Positions 52,601-64,000 of a DNA stretch of 64,000 nucleotides are shown piece after piece. Within the stretch, counting starts at the first letter, position 1. Each line of letters begins with the position of its first letter. Source of the DNA: Burhinus oedicnemus (Eukaryota > Chordata > Aves > Charadriiformes > Burhinidae). Under the pieces are notes generated by a model. That model saw only the letters and a program-made list of their open reading frames with translations. It was not told the origin of the DNA and searched no databases. The DNA is taken from positions 248,897-312,896 of the forward strand of contig VFFE01007620.1 in assembly GCA_008921705.1 (NCBI GenBank), read 5' to 3'. Position numbers and translations under genes: made by a program.

Positions 52601-55600
52601 TTTTGTTTTCTTACTATGTTATGATTTACAGATTAGTTTGACTAAATATGGAGTAAGCGGTTGCTGGATATTATTGGAGTTCTGTGTGAGGCCAGAAAAG
52701 ATTCTTTGCATCTAGTATATTACTTGAGAAATGATGCACAGCACAACCTTTCCTTGAGCACTGTGGTTTCCAGAGAGTAAAAATTTTCCTGCTCTTATGG
52801 AGAAATTCACTTTGAAGTCCTTCAGTGATGTAATTTGTTGTTCTCCGTCTCCTGAGCCTTGCAGTCATAGCACAGGGCTTGCTCCTCCTCCACTGGGCTT
52901 GAAGAATACAGTTTACTTTAAGATTCCATCGTTAATCTTGACGGCGTGAGCATTTCCGTTTGGCAGGAAGGAGTAGTTTTCATTACTGTTTTATTTGTGA
53001 TGAATATAATTAACTTGATCTATAACTTTCAAAGCAAGTTTTAACTCTTGAGTGTTTATGCTGCATAGAAACATGTCAAATTAATCTTGTGGGTATAAGA
53101 GAAATGTTAACTTTGCCATTTAAAACCTCTTAAAATACAGCAACCTTGACTTTTGGAAGACATCATTACATGAAACATTTACACTGGATTGTGAAAAAGA
53201 GGAATTTACTTATCTTTTTAAAGCCTGTTCATCACAAAAGTTTTAACTTTGCCACCTAGTTTGTTAAAAATACATTTGGAATTTTTCTAGTCAGTTATTT
53301 TTGGAAACACAAGGACTTTCAAACAGAAATACAACTTTGACACAGGATTTGGTAAAGTATGTTCTGTTGTTTATTATGCGGGGGGCGTGGAGTCAGAGAA
53401 CAAAGCAGTCCCTTCTACAGTTTAAATGCAATTTGTTGGCATATTTCTGTTTTTTCTCTTGAACTTTGGCTAAAGAGGTTGACTGTATTTCTCCAAATAT
53501 GTAGAAAAATAGTCTAACTGTATTCTTATCATGGTTAATTTGGGTTCCCATGGTGTTCAGACAAAAATAGTGCATTTTTTGTTTACTGAACAAAATTGGT
53601 CCTGTTTTACCTCAAATCAGGACACAAAGAGTTATACAATTATTAATTGTTAGTCATGATCATCCCTATATGAGGGTAGTAATTTCTGTAGCTAATTTTT
53701 CATAGTTTTTCTTGATGGAGGATGATCTGAAATATTCAGCAGCCAGCAGAATGTTTTCTCTGATAAAATTTTGAAATAAGTTTTGGGGTTTTTTTAATGC
53801 TTTTTTTTGTGTGTCGCCCATGTTTCTGTTTCACCTGACGGGGAATCTATGAATGCTTGTGAATGTCTTTGGACAAATTTTAGTGTTCCTGTTGTTGTAG
53901 CTGTGGTGATCTAAGAGCAATGTGGTATTGTCAGGAAGAAATACTATAATTTAGTTCACAAGTGTAAACTCTTTTACTTACTGTTTCAGATCTGAAAAAG
54001 GGTTGTATGCTGAAACCCTTAGTCAATTTATTATATTTCTACTACTTGGCTGAATCAAACTCGCATTTTCTGTCTACAAAACCTTGTCTCACAAAAAAAC
54101 ATTAAAGGCTAACTACATTTCTGGTGTTGCCATTGTGAACTCCTCTTACAATCCGTGTTTTCTAGACATAGGTTCAAAGTTTTGCTCCAGTAACATTGCA
54201 GATGTGTCTTGCGTCCTCATGCCTCTTAACCAAGAGTGTGGTAGCTACAAATGGAGATTTGTTTCCTGAATGCTGGGGAGCTGGTGTGGGCTATGTGGGT
54301 GACAGCGGCACCTCTGCCAGGTGATCCAGTAGGTTTCTGTGTGGTGAGAAAAGTTGCCAAACTTTTTTTCTAACTGGGATGGTTTGTCAGGGCAGGGGGT
54401 AGGACAGACCTCGGTTGGGTGAGTCTGCCTCTTGACTTTGGTGCAGTATTTGTGAAATGTTAGCAACCAGCCCATGGTTTAAACCCACCATCTTCAGCAT
54501 ATGCTTTGGAAGGGGTTTATGTTAGGGCTTGAGATCTGTGGAAGGAGACCTTTCACTGTTGTCTTGTCCTTGGCAGTTGGTCCTTGCAGTAACCTCTCTT
54601 AAAGTTTCTCTGTTTTTGAGTGTATTTAGTTATCTGCTTTTCTAGTAAATATCCAGATCTTACACCCATCTAAACCAGATCTTAGACATTTGTTTTATTT
54701 TTCTGCAGATGGTTAACAGATCTTTTCACTACTTATCATATGCCTGTGTACTGTCAAAAGAGTTTTGCAAATAGTGCTTTTAGGTTTTTTAGGTTTTTTA
54801 TCAAACTGTGAAAATGCCACTGTTTTTATGATCGTATCTTTCTTCTGCATGTTGTGCTTTGAAACCTCATTGAGCTACTTATCCTTCAGTTGGATCTAGC
54901 TGATAATTTCTCAGATGAAAAGATGCTGTGTGGGGTTGAAGAAGGCAGCAGTGTAGGGAAGGTGGCGTGGGGAGCCAGCCTTTTCTTTCAGAGGCTGCTT
55001 CAGCTGAAGTGCTTGAGCTGCAGGTAGATGGACAGCTGAATTCCAAAACACCTGTATCAGGTGGTACCATCAGTCAATGAGAACTAGCTCCCATCCTTCA
55101 GGAGGTAGTGAACTCTGAAGCTTGAATGTAGCAATTTGTTAGAGCTTACTGCCTGTTGCTAATTATTTTAGTAGAAACAATTAGATCATGTTTAATCCAG
55201 AAATAAAAATGCTGAAAGTGTAGCAGTCCAACTGTTAAACCTCCAGCTTCTGGTTATTACTTTGAGGTGCTTGTCATATATTAAGTGTAACATAGAAGTA
55301 TGTGTGTGCTTCACCACATTGATTATAGCTTCCTGTTTTGTTTTTTTTTTAAACTTTCTGGATTTAACAGAGCTGTAGAATTTCTGTCTGACTGATCCAA
55401 AGTTCACAGAGGCTTTTTGTAATACTTGGTTTAAAAATGCCATCATGGTCATTGTAATGTTTGATGTTAAGAGATGAACTGGTGCGGGTGAGCTTTCTTC
55501 TTCCCTTCATCATGGATGCCACTCCTGCCGTTGCGTTGTGTAGCAGATAGGCCACTTCAGTCAGGTAGAGGGGAAGGAGTAGAGGGCTGCGCTGTTGAGC

Positions 55601-56599
55601 TGCGCACTGTAGAACAGTGACTTCTGGTGACAGGAATGCAGTCAAAGATTGAAGACTGTTTTGGCAGACAAATGTTGGCGATTAACCCCAGTGATACATT
55701 TATTTATACTTGTAACAAAATTTGACCTCATAATTTTTTCTAGTTTACTTCATCACATTAAGATTTAATAGTTAACATAATTCTTAAGACTTTGAGTTGT
55801 TAAAAAAGGCAATATATCAAGTTTCAGTAGGCTCTTCCAAGGGCACTAAAGTAGTTACTGGTGTTTAGCCCCTTTTCTAGGGCATTATATTTCTGCCTTT
55901 GCTGAGGACAGATGAGAAGAAGTGACCTGTTCAAGTCTTTCTTCTCAGTGAATTTCATCCATTTGGAGCACATTTGCTGGATATATACACCTAACAATTG
56001 CTTTGATTCCCAATTCTTCTCCTCCCTTTGGTCCCCGAGATACAATTTGCAGATGCTTCCCCTCTTCCTGCAGCTGTGAAGTAATGCTCATTAAGGAACA
56101 CAATAGGAAGTATTCGTTGTGCTTTAAATGACCTCCCTCCTGGTAGCAGCCTTTCCAGGACAGCTGTGATATTTTGTAAATAATATATTAAAAGTATTTC
56201 CTCTGTATGTGCAGCTTATTAAACGTAAGTGCTCACATTAATGGAGATGTTTAGTAAACCTTTCTGAAAGTAGGGTAGTTAAGAACTGATGTTGTTTAGG
56301 GAAAGCCTCTTATTGGAGGCTTTGTAAGAACATGATTTTGCTTTTGGTGTATTAATATACACCTTGCAAAAGAGGGTGAGAAAAGATGAGGCAAAGTTTA
56401 GTAATACTCAGCTATTTAGGGCAGTAAGAATGAAGGCCTGCATTGAGTAATTGTGGAAGGATCTTATGCAGATGAATGTGCAATAAAATGACAAATTAAA
56501 TTTAGCTTACTTAAATATTAAATGGTAAACATGGAAAAATATTAACTTCTCAGAGCCCACCATTTTTCTATCTTGCAGATCTATATAAATTTGTAAATT

Positions 56600-57345
56600 T
56601 ATAGAAAGTGTTAGCACTGATGGCTACCAGCCAAAAGTGAGATCTTGGCCTTGCAATAGAAAACTCTGTGAGAATATCAGCTCAATACTGAGTATCAATT
56701 CAAAAAAGCAAAGCAAATGCTAAAAATCAGGACTGGAAAAGAGAATAAAGTGGAAAACTTTATTATGTCACTGTATAAAGCTGTGGTTCACCCATATCTT
56801 ATGGTGTTGCAGTTGTGGTCCCCCTATCTCAAAAAAGAACTGTGGAAGAGTTAGGAGAATGGTGATCCAATGTAAGGAACAACTTCTCTACAGTCTGGAA
56901 AAGAGACAGCTTGGGGGTTATGTGGTAGATGTCTGTAAAACCAAGAGTAGCACAGAAGAGAGGGTGGGGATTGACTGTTGCCTCATCCAGCACAAGAACC
57001 AGAGATTGTCAAGCGAAGCTAGTAAGAGTAATGTTCAAAACAAAAAGGTCATTCTCAGCACAATGGATAGTTGACCAGGGAACTTCTTGTCAAAGCCTGT
57101 TGTGATTACATTTTAAATAGTTAAAAAGGAGATGAGGCAAGCCTAAGTAGAGAACCTAAGGGTTACTGAGTACATGGAAACCCCACCTCCCATGAGAAGT
57201 ATCTCAGCTAATAATGGTTAGAAGCTGGGCAAGTATTAAGATTTTGCTTGCCTTGTTCTTACTCTGTGCCCTGAGCATCTGCTTTGGCCACTAGCGAGAT
57301 GGCCTACTGGGCTAGATGGTCTAACTCAGCAGTAGTGGGCCTACA
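56600..57345 (+). mobile_element. Old CR1-group LINE 3' part in MSL2 intron 1
   Basis: Decayed CR1-group sequence on the plus strand. Landmarks in order: GAGATCTTGGCCTTGCAATA (56639), CTGTATAAAGCTGTGGTTCA (56772), CCCCTATCTCAAAAAAGAAC (56820), CTGGAAAAGAGACAGCTTGG (56895) and TACTGGGCTAGATGGTCTAA (57306). The last is the familiar 3' end of old amniote CR1s. A 71-codon frame at 56859-57074 is a relic of ORF2. Confidence 0.72.
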
Positions 57346-57359
57346 GAAAAGCTGGGGAG

Positions 57360-57642
57360 GGATTCTTGATCACGGAGTAGAAGGACAGGACGAGGGGAAA
57401 CAGTTTTAAACTGAAGGGAGATTTAGATTAGATATTAGGAAGAAATTCTTTACTCTGAGAGTGGTGAGGCACTGCAACAGGCTGCCCAGAGAAGCTGTGG
57501 ATGCCTCATCCCTGGAGGTGTTCAAGGTCAGGTTGGATGGGGCTTGGAACAACCTGGTCTAGTGGGAGGTGTCCCTGCCCATGGCAGGGGGGTTGGAACT
57601 AGATGGTTTTTAAGGTCCCTTCCAACCTAAACCATTCTGTGA
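57360..57642 (+). mobile_element. CR1 3' fragment, MSL2 intron 1
   Basis: Well-kept CR1 tail: GGACAGGACGAGGGGAAACA, ATTAGGAAGAAATTCTTTAC, GGCTGCCCAGAGAAGCTGTG, GGCAGGGGGGTTGGAACTAG and CAACCTAAACCATTCTGTGA. It directly follows the older CR1 relic in the same orientation. Confidence 0.93.
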
Positions 57643-60600
57643 TTGTTATTAGTAGGAGTTTGAGGATGGGCTAGGTAACATCTTGGAATCCGCTGGGCTT
57701 TATTTTCATGGTGAAGTTCATAATCTTAATCTGGGAAAAAATCTTGTAATTTGCAGCATCAAATGAGTGTTATGCCTTGAGAGCCTGTACAGTCCAGCAG
57801 TTTGGAACATCCAGAGCTTAGTATGTCCAGATTCTGGGCAGCAGCTCAGATGTTGTCTTCCCTGGAACAGTGTCGCTGACTCAATACCATTCCCTGAGTA
57901 TTGAAAGTAATGAAGCTTCATTTTCTGTGAATTTGCATCTCATGGTTGACTCTTTTTTTTTTTTTAGCTTAACGATACTAAAGTTGGAGAGTGTGACAGG
58001 TACCACAAAATCCATACCAGAGAGAAACCTTGAAGAATGAATATTCAATAAGAGATGAGCTCAAGCTGTCAATATTGCCACAGCTCAGGCATTCCTAATG
58101 TCTCTCCCATGTAGGTTGCCTGGCATTTACTGAGAGTAGAACTCGCTCTGTTCTTTCCTTCAATGAGAGCATGTAAACTGTTTTGTCTTGTCTGTCTGTT
58201 GTTTTGGGTTTTGTTCCCTCAAAGCTTCTGGAAACTTAAATTTTTCAGTCTCCTCTTTTAGCATTCATACCCATTCAGCAATTTCAGCCAAATTTATTTT
58301 GGGAGAAATAAAATGCACAGTTGGTGATGACTTTGTTTGAAATCTAATTAAAAGCTAAATTGGTATATTGCTTATTTGGCTCCACCTCTGAAGTATTTTA
58401 GTGCTTCATATTCTGTAAAGCATTGATCATCGTAACTCATACTTAATCTTCGTAAGTAGCAAAAAGAGGCTAAAGATGGACCAGGAAGCACACCCAACTG
58501 CTTTGTTTCATTGGGTATTAATGCTGGTGGGCTTTTGGTCCTAGAAGTGCCGTGGATGCATGTAGTTTTACAACGGCTTCTGAAGTCTCCAAGCATTAAA
58601 TAAATGAGTGTTATGTGCATTTGCCTCTTGCATTGGTCCCAGCATGGCTTTCTGCCTGTCCTGGTGGAAAAACTCAAGATCTAGAATGGACAGACAGTTG
58701 TTAGTGAACTCTTTCTGCTGAAGGATGAGACTGCTGAGAGTAGCTGATGTGATTTAAAGCTTTCTTTTGTTTTTCCCCATGGGAGTTAGGGACTTTTCTT
58801 ACAAAATCAAATCCAGTCTTAGGACCACAATGGACATCTCTGCCTGCATTGTTGTTTACATAATGCCATTTAAAGGGAACTTTAAAAAAAAAAAATAAAT
58901 CCATTGCAGGTTGGATTGTGTGACTTCATGTTCCATCTGTTGGCGTTAAATCTTCAATGCTTAACTTGAATAGTGTTTTGCTATTGTCTTTTCATGGTGG
59001 GGTCTTGTGGAGTCATCCTTCCTCAGTCAGCCCTTCCTCATTAGATTAGCAGAGAAAAGTTAAATATCTATTCTTTGGTTGTGAAGTGTGTTTCCCATCA
59101 AGTCTTGCTGTAATTGTGCTTTGAACCTTTCTCTGTTCTACAGCTTCTACTATTCAGTGTTCCTCCTGCATCGCTTTCAGTTAGCTGTGTTCAAATACTG
59201 CGTGTTTCCCTACGGCCCCTGTACCAGTTGAGCTGTAATGACAGTTCTCATTATTGGACATTGTGTAGATGTGTGCCACCTACCAACTTTCTAAACAATT
59301 ACATTTTCTCTCAATTTATTAAAAAAATACTACGTAATGATGACTTCAACACTCTTGTTATTTGTGCTCAAAACCCAGTTTACATGAGGCCACTTTTACT
59401 GGAAGACAGCTTGGGTAGAGGGCTGGAGCAGCCGCTCTTCCCCAAAGAGGCAAGAGGGAATTCTGCAAGGGAAGATGGGATAGCCTGCTCACTCAAGGAA
59501 TTCAAGAGAATTGTTGCAGAATTACTGTGCTAATGCAAATTTCCTCTTTAAACACACACAAAAAGTTGACTTTTCAAAAGCTGTTTGAATAGTGGAAAGT
59601 ATGGAGAGTTAGGTTAGGAAAGGGGGTGGAATGTTTTGACAAAAGCTGGAGAGAGGGATGAGTTTCCTATTTTAAGTGCTACTACAGTCAAGGGTTAGTA
59701 TAGTACATCTTGCCCTTCTACCTGAGGCCTTGGATTCTCAACTAAGGTAATACAAGGTAGAAAGGTTGGGTTTTATTCGTTAGTTGATAACTCAGTCCAC
59801 TTGACTAGGTCTGGTTAATTATGTCCCTTCAAAGAGCTATCAAGAGAATCGGTCACAAAAGATCCATGTGACTAGAATTCCCTTGGCAAGTGAGTGATGA
59901 GAGCAAATACCTTTCTTTGATACGGTTTTTTAATCTCAGTGTTTTAATATACACACTTTGCTTTCTCTTCCCAAATTGTTTAATGTTATTCATTTGTTTG
60001 CAACAGCACATTTTGACTTTGGAAAATCTGGGTGCGAACTCAGGGATGGTTTTAACTCATCCAACAAAGGTTCCTTACAGGCAGAAAGGTCTGATCAAAG
60101 CTGAAAATCTGCTGCTGGGAAAGAAGGGGAAGCCTGTTGCTGTAGATGACTGTAGATACTCTGAAATTCAATGTAGGTGTTAGAGTATCTTTCTGGCCTA
60201 GAGCTGGCTAGAAATAGCGAAGTGATACGGTCACATTCTGGATATAGTTACTAGCTGGATTATTTCTATACAGAATTTCAGTTACATCTGTTCTTTCATA
60301 TTTTATCCTTACATGTTATTTGGTTCGTTCTTAAGAAAAACAAAAAAACCCCACTCTTCCAGGTTTTTACAGTTTCAGAGATCTGGAGACATTCTAGAGA
60401 CCTCCTAGATTGTCAGTACTGGGCGTCTGAAACTTTCTGTGCTCTCAGGTGTGTTGATTGCTTTAGCAACTGATTTTTATTAATTTTTTTTATTCTTAAC
60501 AGTAGGATCTGAGAGAAGATCCCTTCTTCTGACTTTACTCCTGCCCGGGACATGAGCTGTTGTTGACACTTTGGAGTATTTAAGCATTATGGCTATGACA

Positions 60601-61469
60601 GTACCACTATTTTAAGTGTTATTTCACTGATGTGTCTGTGAATTGGAAAACTAGGAGCCACCGCTCCCCAGGATATGTTAATAGTCACCTTGTTGCACCT
60701 TCTGGTTTGGCACAAGAGTGATCTACTAGAGAGCAATATAGTCGATTTTTTTTTTTTTTTAATTCAATTTGGAGCAAGAGAGCAATATAGTTGGGTTTTT
60801 TTTAATTCAAATGCATTAGTAGGTGTTTTATTCAGTGTTTATAAGAATTCATGGGATCCATTTAACTGTTTTTGTTGCTTGCAAAGTTAAAAACTTTGTG
60901 CTTTATTGATGGCATTGACTGTCACAAAGCTAGGCTCTGTTTTTAGACCCAGCTAAATGAAAAGCAAAACAAAGTCTGCTGTGTCTTCTTTCCTTTTGGG
61001 GTTGATATTTCATCATTTTTACATTCCTTTTAGAGTTTCCTTCTGCTCCATTGCCATTTATTTTCACTAATTTCATTAAAATCTCTGCAGTAGCTCTTCA
61101 TGGGGGTTTATTGTTGCACTTTTGGTAAATTCATAGAAATCTTGTGTGTTTTGTAAGTTTCAATGGAAGAAACTGCTGAAGGGGACAAGGGGATTGGTAG
61201 TGTTCTAGTTGAGAGTATTTCTAAAGGCTGCAGCAGCACAAGTAGTTATGGTGTGATGGTTTTCTTCTCTTTAATTTTTTTAATGTTGTTTTAACACTGG
61301 ATACGGCAGCCATGAAAATTTGTACAGGCTATTGTTTGGACGGTACATTTTCTTGTGACTTACTGAACTTTTTCAGGCAATTTTTTTGATAGTACAAAAA
61401 ATTCACTCCGCATTATCCTGGAAACCTGCCTTGAGTCCATTGTAATCTTTCTCTTTCTTTTTTCCTTAG

Positions 61470-63067
61470 GAAACTTGCTACAAGACCCTATTGCTCCTAC
61501 CAACTCCACGTGTCAGCATTATGTCTGCAAAACTTGTAAAGGCAAGAAGATGATGATGAAACCGTCATGTAGCTGGTGCAAGGACTACGAACAGTTTGAG
61601 GAGAATAAGCAGCTAAGCATCTTAGTGAACTGCTATAAGAAACTCTGCGAATACATAACACAGACTCCACTGGCACGAGATATTATCCAAGCAGTTGATT
61701 GTTCTGCAGATCTTCTGGCTTTGCTCAAAGATGGATCACCACTCCATGAAGAGACAGAAAAATCTTCCGATACAGCCTTGGCTTTGTGTTTGACACATTC
61801 CCCAGTACCGTCAACCTCAGAACTCACAACTGATCCTCCGGCTGGTTTTACGTCAATACCTGAAAGCACACACAACATTGATGTTAGAGGTTCTGTTATC
61901 AACGGGTTGCCCAATTGTAACGGGCTTTCGGTAGATAAACTTGGAGTGAATATTCCTTCTCCTGAACATGCAAACACAATTGATGTCTGTAGTACTGGAG
62001 AGTATATAAAAACTGAAGATATCTCTAGCAGCCTGCAGCCTGTGTGTGACACAGTTTCCACTAGTGACTTGTGTACGACAGGCATTGACATCTGCAGTTT
62101 CAGTGAAGATATAAAACCAGGTGGCTCACTTCTCCTTAGCGTTGAGGAAGTTCTCCGGAGCTTAGAGACAGTTTCAAATACTGAAGTCTGTGATTCTAAT
62201 TTGCAGCCCAGCTTGGAAGCAAACATGACTAACGGCCCTTTCCTGCAGCTTTCTCCCCCACCTCTTAGCCATAACATTTTCATGTCCACAGACGCTTCTC
62301 CTCACGGAATCTCCTGTACAGCGGCAACGCCTAAGGTAGTTAAGTTAAACAGAAAGCGATCTCGATCAGAAAGCGACAGTGAAAAGGTTCAACCTCTACC
62401 CATTTCCAGCATCATCTGTGGCCCAACACTGGGAGCATCAGCTCCTGTAACAGTGAAACAGGAAAATAAAATGTCTTTGCAGCCCATTGCAACTGTACCT
62501 AATGGAGGCACTACTCCCAAAATAAGTAAAACTGTGCTCCTGTCTAACAAAAGCATGAAAAAGAATTTAGAACATGCCCCTAAGAAATCTCACCCGAAAG
62601 CCAAACCAGGGGTGCTGAAAACAAAAGACAAAGCAAAGGAGAAAGTTCCTAGCAGTAATGTTATGCCAGGAAGCCCAACAAAAACTGTGTATAAAAAGCC
62701 ACAAGAAAAGAAAGGGTGTAAATGTGGTCGTGCCACCCAAAATCCAAGTGTTCTTACATGCCGTGGCCAACGCTGCCCTTGCTATTCTAACCGCAAAGCC
62801 TGCCTTGACTGCATATGCCGTGGCTGCCAAAACTCATACATGGCTAATGGGGAGAAGAAGCTGGAGGCATTTGCAGTGCCAGAAAAGGCCTTGGAGCAGA
62901 CTAGGCTTACTTTGGGCATTAATGTGACAAGCATTGCAGTGCGCAATGCCAGCACAAGCACCAGTGTAATCAATGTGACAGGGTCACCAGTAACTACGTT
63001 TTTAGCTGCCAGTACACATGACGAGAAAAGTTTGGATGAAGCTATAGACATGAGATATGACTGTTGA
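61470..63067 (+). CDS. MSL2: E3 ubiquitin-protein ligase MSL2, terminal coding exon (N-terminal exon missing)
   Basis: MSL2 is the RING-type E3 ligase subunit of the nuclear MSL histone acetyltransferase complex (with MSL1, MSL3 and KAT8/MOF; H4K16 acetylation), and ubiquitinates histone H2B and p53. The exon starts after a long pyrimidine tract ending CCTTAG; its first two bases complete a codon begun in exon 1. It encodes 531 residues. With 48 from exon 1, as in human, the total would be 579; human has 577. Visible parts: the second half of the C3HC4 RING (C14, H16, C19, C22, C33 and C36 of this exon); a long Ser/Thr-rich middle; a basic KLNRKRSRSE stretch, probably nuclear targeting (about 62342-62371); a Lys-rich segment; and the Cys-rich CXC domain (62714-62830, from GCKCGRATQNPS to CICRGCQN) that binds DNA in MSL2 proteins. 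The first RING cysteine pair is encoded upstream and not visible. TGA is at 63065-63067. No frameshift is seen. Confidence 0.97.
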
Positions 63068-64000
63068 ATCTTTCTTTTCCCTGCCATCAGTAGGGGAACT
63101 GCTACAGTTTTAAGGCAGCTATGGTTCTGTTCAACTTGCTGGAGCTCCTGCATTTAGATCACTTGTATCAAGTGTTTTTCATTGCTATGTTATGTGTATT
63201 AGTGTCTGGGAAATAGTTGCAGATAATGGAGGAGTTACCCTAAAACTGTTTTTAGTTCTTACAGCACCTCATAGTTTGAGATCAATTGCTGATGTAAATG
63301 ATTCTATCACAAGATCTTTGGCAAGGAGTATATTAACCTCATTGTACTTGGTCATGCTTTGTGCTCAGTCAAAGCTTCTGCTTAAATGTAGGAAAGTGGT
63401 ATCTAGTTAGTCCATCTAAACTGTGCTAGATTATGGTGCAGAAAAGTAATTACCGATTAGTTACAGTCACCATTACTAGAAAAGAACCTAATATTCCTGT
63501 AGCAAATGCAGCATTGAGCTGGAGAATGCACTCTCAAAAGGGTAGATAATTCCTGGTTGTGAGAATTGGTTATCTACTTTATGGAACAGTTTAAAAATAA
63601 TTTAAAAAAAATATTAGTAAATATATTGAGAAAGCTAATAGCCCAAAAATCAGCTCAGTCTCCAGACAAGGGTCAGGAAGATCAGTTGGTTAGGTATGAA
63701 CGTGGAACTGCTGACTCGGATGCACCGTCCCCATTAACAACATCATTCATTTTTTTGTTTTGTTTTCTTGACAACCCACAGGTCATGTTCCTGATCAGTT
63801 ATGCCCTCGGTACCAACTCCATTCGTTTGGCATGTTGCTGTTTTGGCTGGGGTGAGAAAATTACTTGTACACAAGGCTCAAGTTCTATTAGCACCATTCC
63901 TCCCCCCCCCCCTTTTTTTCTTTTTTTAATTCCTGCTGATTTTACTGCTGTTGCTTCTAGAAAAGAGAGGGGATTTTGTGGGTTACAGAGAGATTCCGTG
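63068..64000 (+). other. MSL2: MSL2 3' UTR (continues past the window)
   Basis: AT-rich sequence directly after the MSL2 stop. I see no canonical AATAAA followed by a convincing end within the window, and the human 3' UTR is longer than this, so the transcript probably continues. It holds poly-C/poly-T tracts near 63902-63930. Confidence 0.75.

Larger units (their letters stand above)
46671..61469 (+). other. MSL2: MSL2 intron 1 (approximate start)
   Basis: Mostly AT-rich DNA between the gap and the terminal exon, ending in a pyrimidine tract and TTAG. It carries an old CR1-group element at about 56600-57345 followed by a CR1 3' fragment at 57360-57642. It also has several poly-T/poly-A runs (for example 47534-47550, 48068-48092, 57952-57965, 60746-60760). 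I see no other recognisable gene, and reading frames up to about 140 codons here resemble no family I know. Confidence 0.7.

Noticed and set aside
59114..59533. 139-codon plus-strand frame in MSL2 intron 1
   Set aside because: No family resemblance and no splice-site support; length is plausible by chance in 15 kb of intron.

Overview
This is avian nuclear DNA. It has spliced genes with GT-AG introns, CpG-island promoters, many CR1 LINEs (several ending in the typical ATTCTGTG-type octamers) and a solo LTR beginning TGTCCTGGTTT, a type common in birds. I cannot name the species. The window holds two protein-coding genes arranged head to head: PCCB on the minus strand, complete, and MSL2 on the plus strand, with its first coding exon missing. 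From memory, human 3q22 has the same MSL2-PCCB divergent pair.

Layout: 1-1741 is a CR1 fragment downstream of PCCB. 3193-33883 is PCCB, with 15 coding exons that join without a frame break to 536 codons plus stop. It encodes the mitochondrial carboxyltransferase subunit of propionyl-CoA carboxylase. Its introns hold an internally deleted CR1 (8256-9822), a heavily decayed old CR1-group element (about 20880-22190), a solo LTR with 5-bp target duplications (24259-24909) and a long but broken CR1 (29563-32440). The PCCB CpG island spans about 33420-34140. From 34140 to 45990 is intergenic DNA with further CR1 remains, including about 1.9 kb of a very old CR1/L3-like element (36440-38330). The MSL2 CpG island spans about 45990-46820 and contains a perfect palindromic NRF1-type site and an assembly gap of 20 N (46651-46670). 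MSL2 intron 1 then runs to 61469. The large terminal exon, 61470-63067, encodes most of this E3 ubiquitin ligase, and its 3' UTR runs off the window.

The two genes are not known to share a pathway. PCCB acts in mitochondrial propionate catabolism. MSL2 acts in the nucleus in the MSL histone H4K16 acetyltransferase complex. Their link is position only: two separate CpG islands about 12 kb apart.

I found no bacterial-type system, CRISPR array, tRNA or rRNA, and no clear third gene. The observations most worth following are: an in-frame upstream start of TISU/YY1 type that would add 72 residues to PCCB; a CR1 copy whose body matches one neighbour and whose 3' end matches another; the probable loss of MSL2 exon 1 in the gap; and several very old CR1 remains recognisable only by piecewise similarity.
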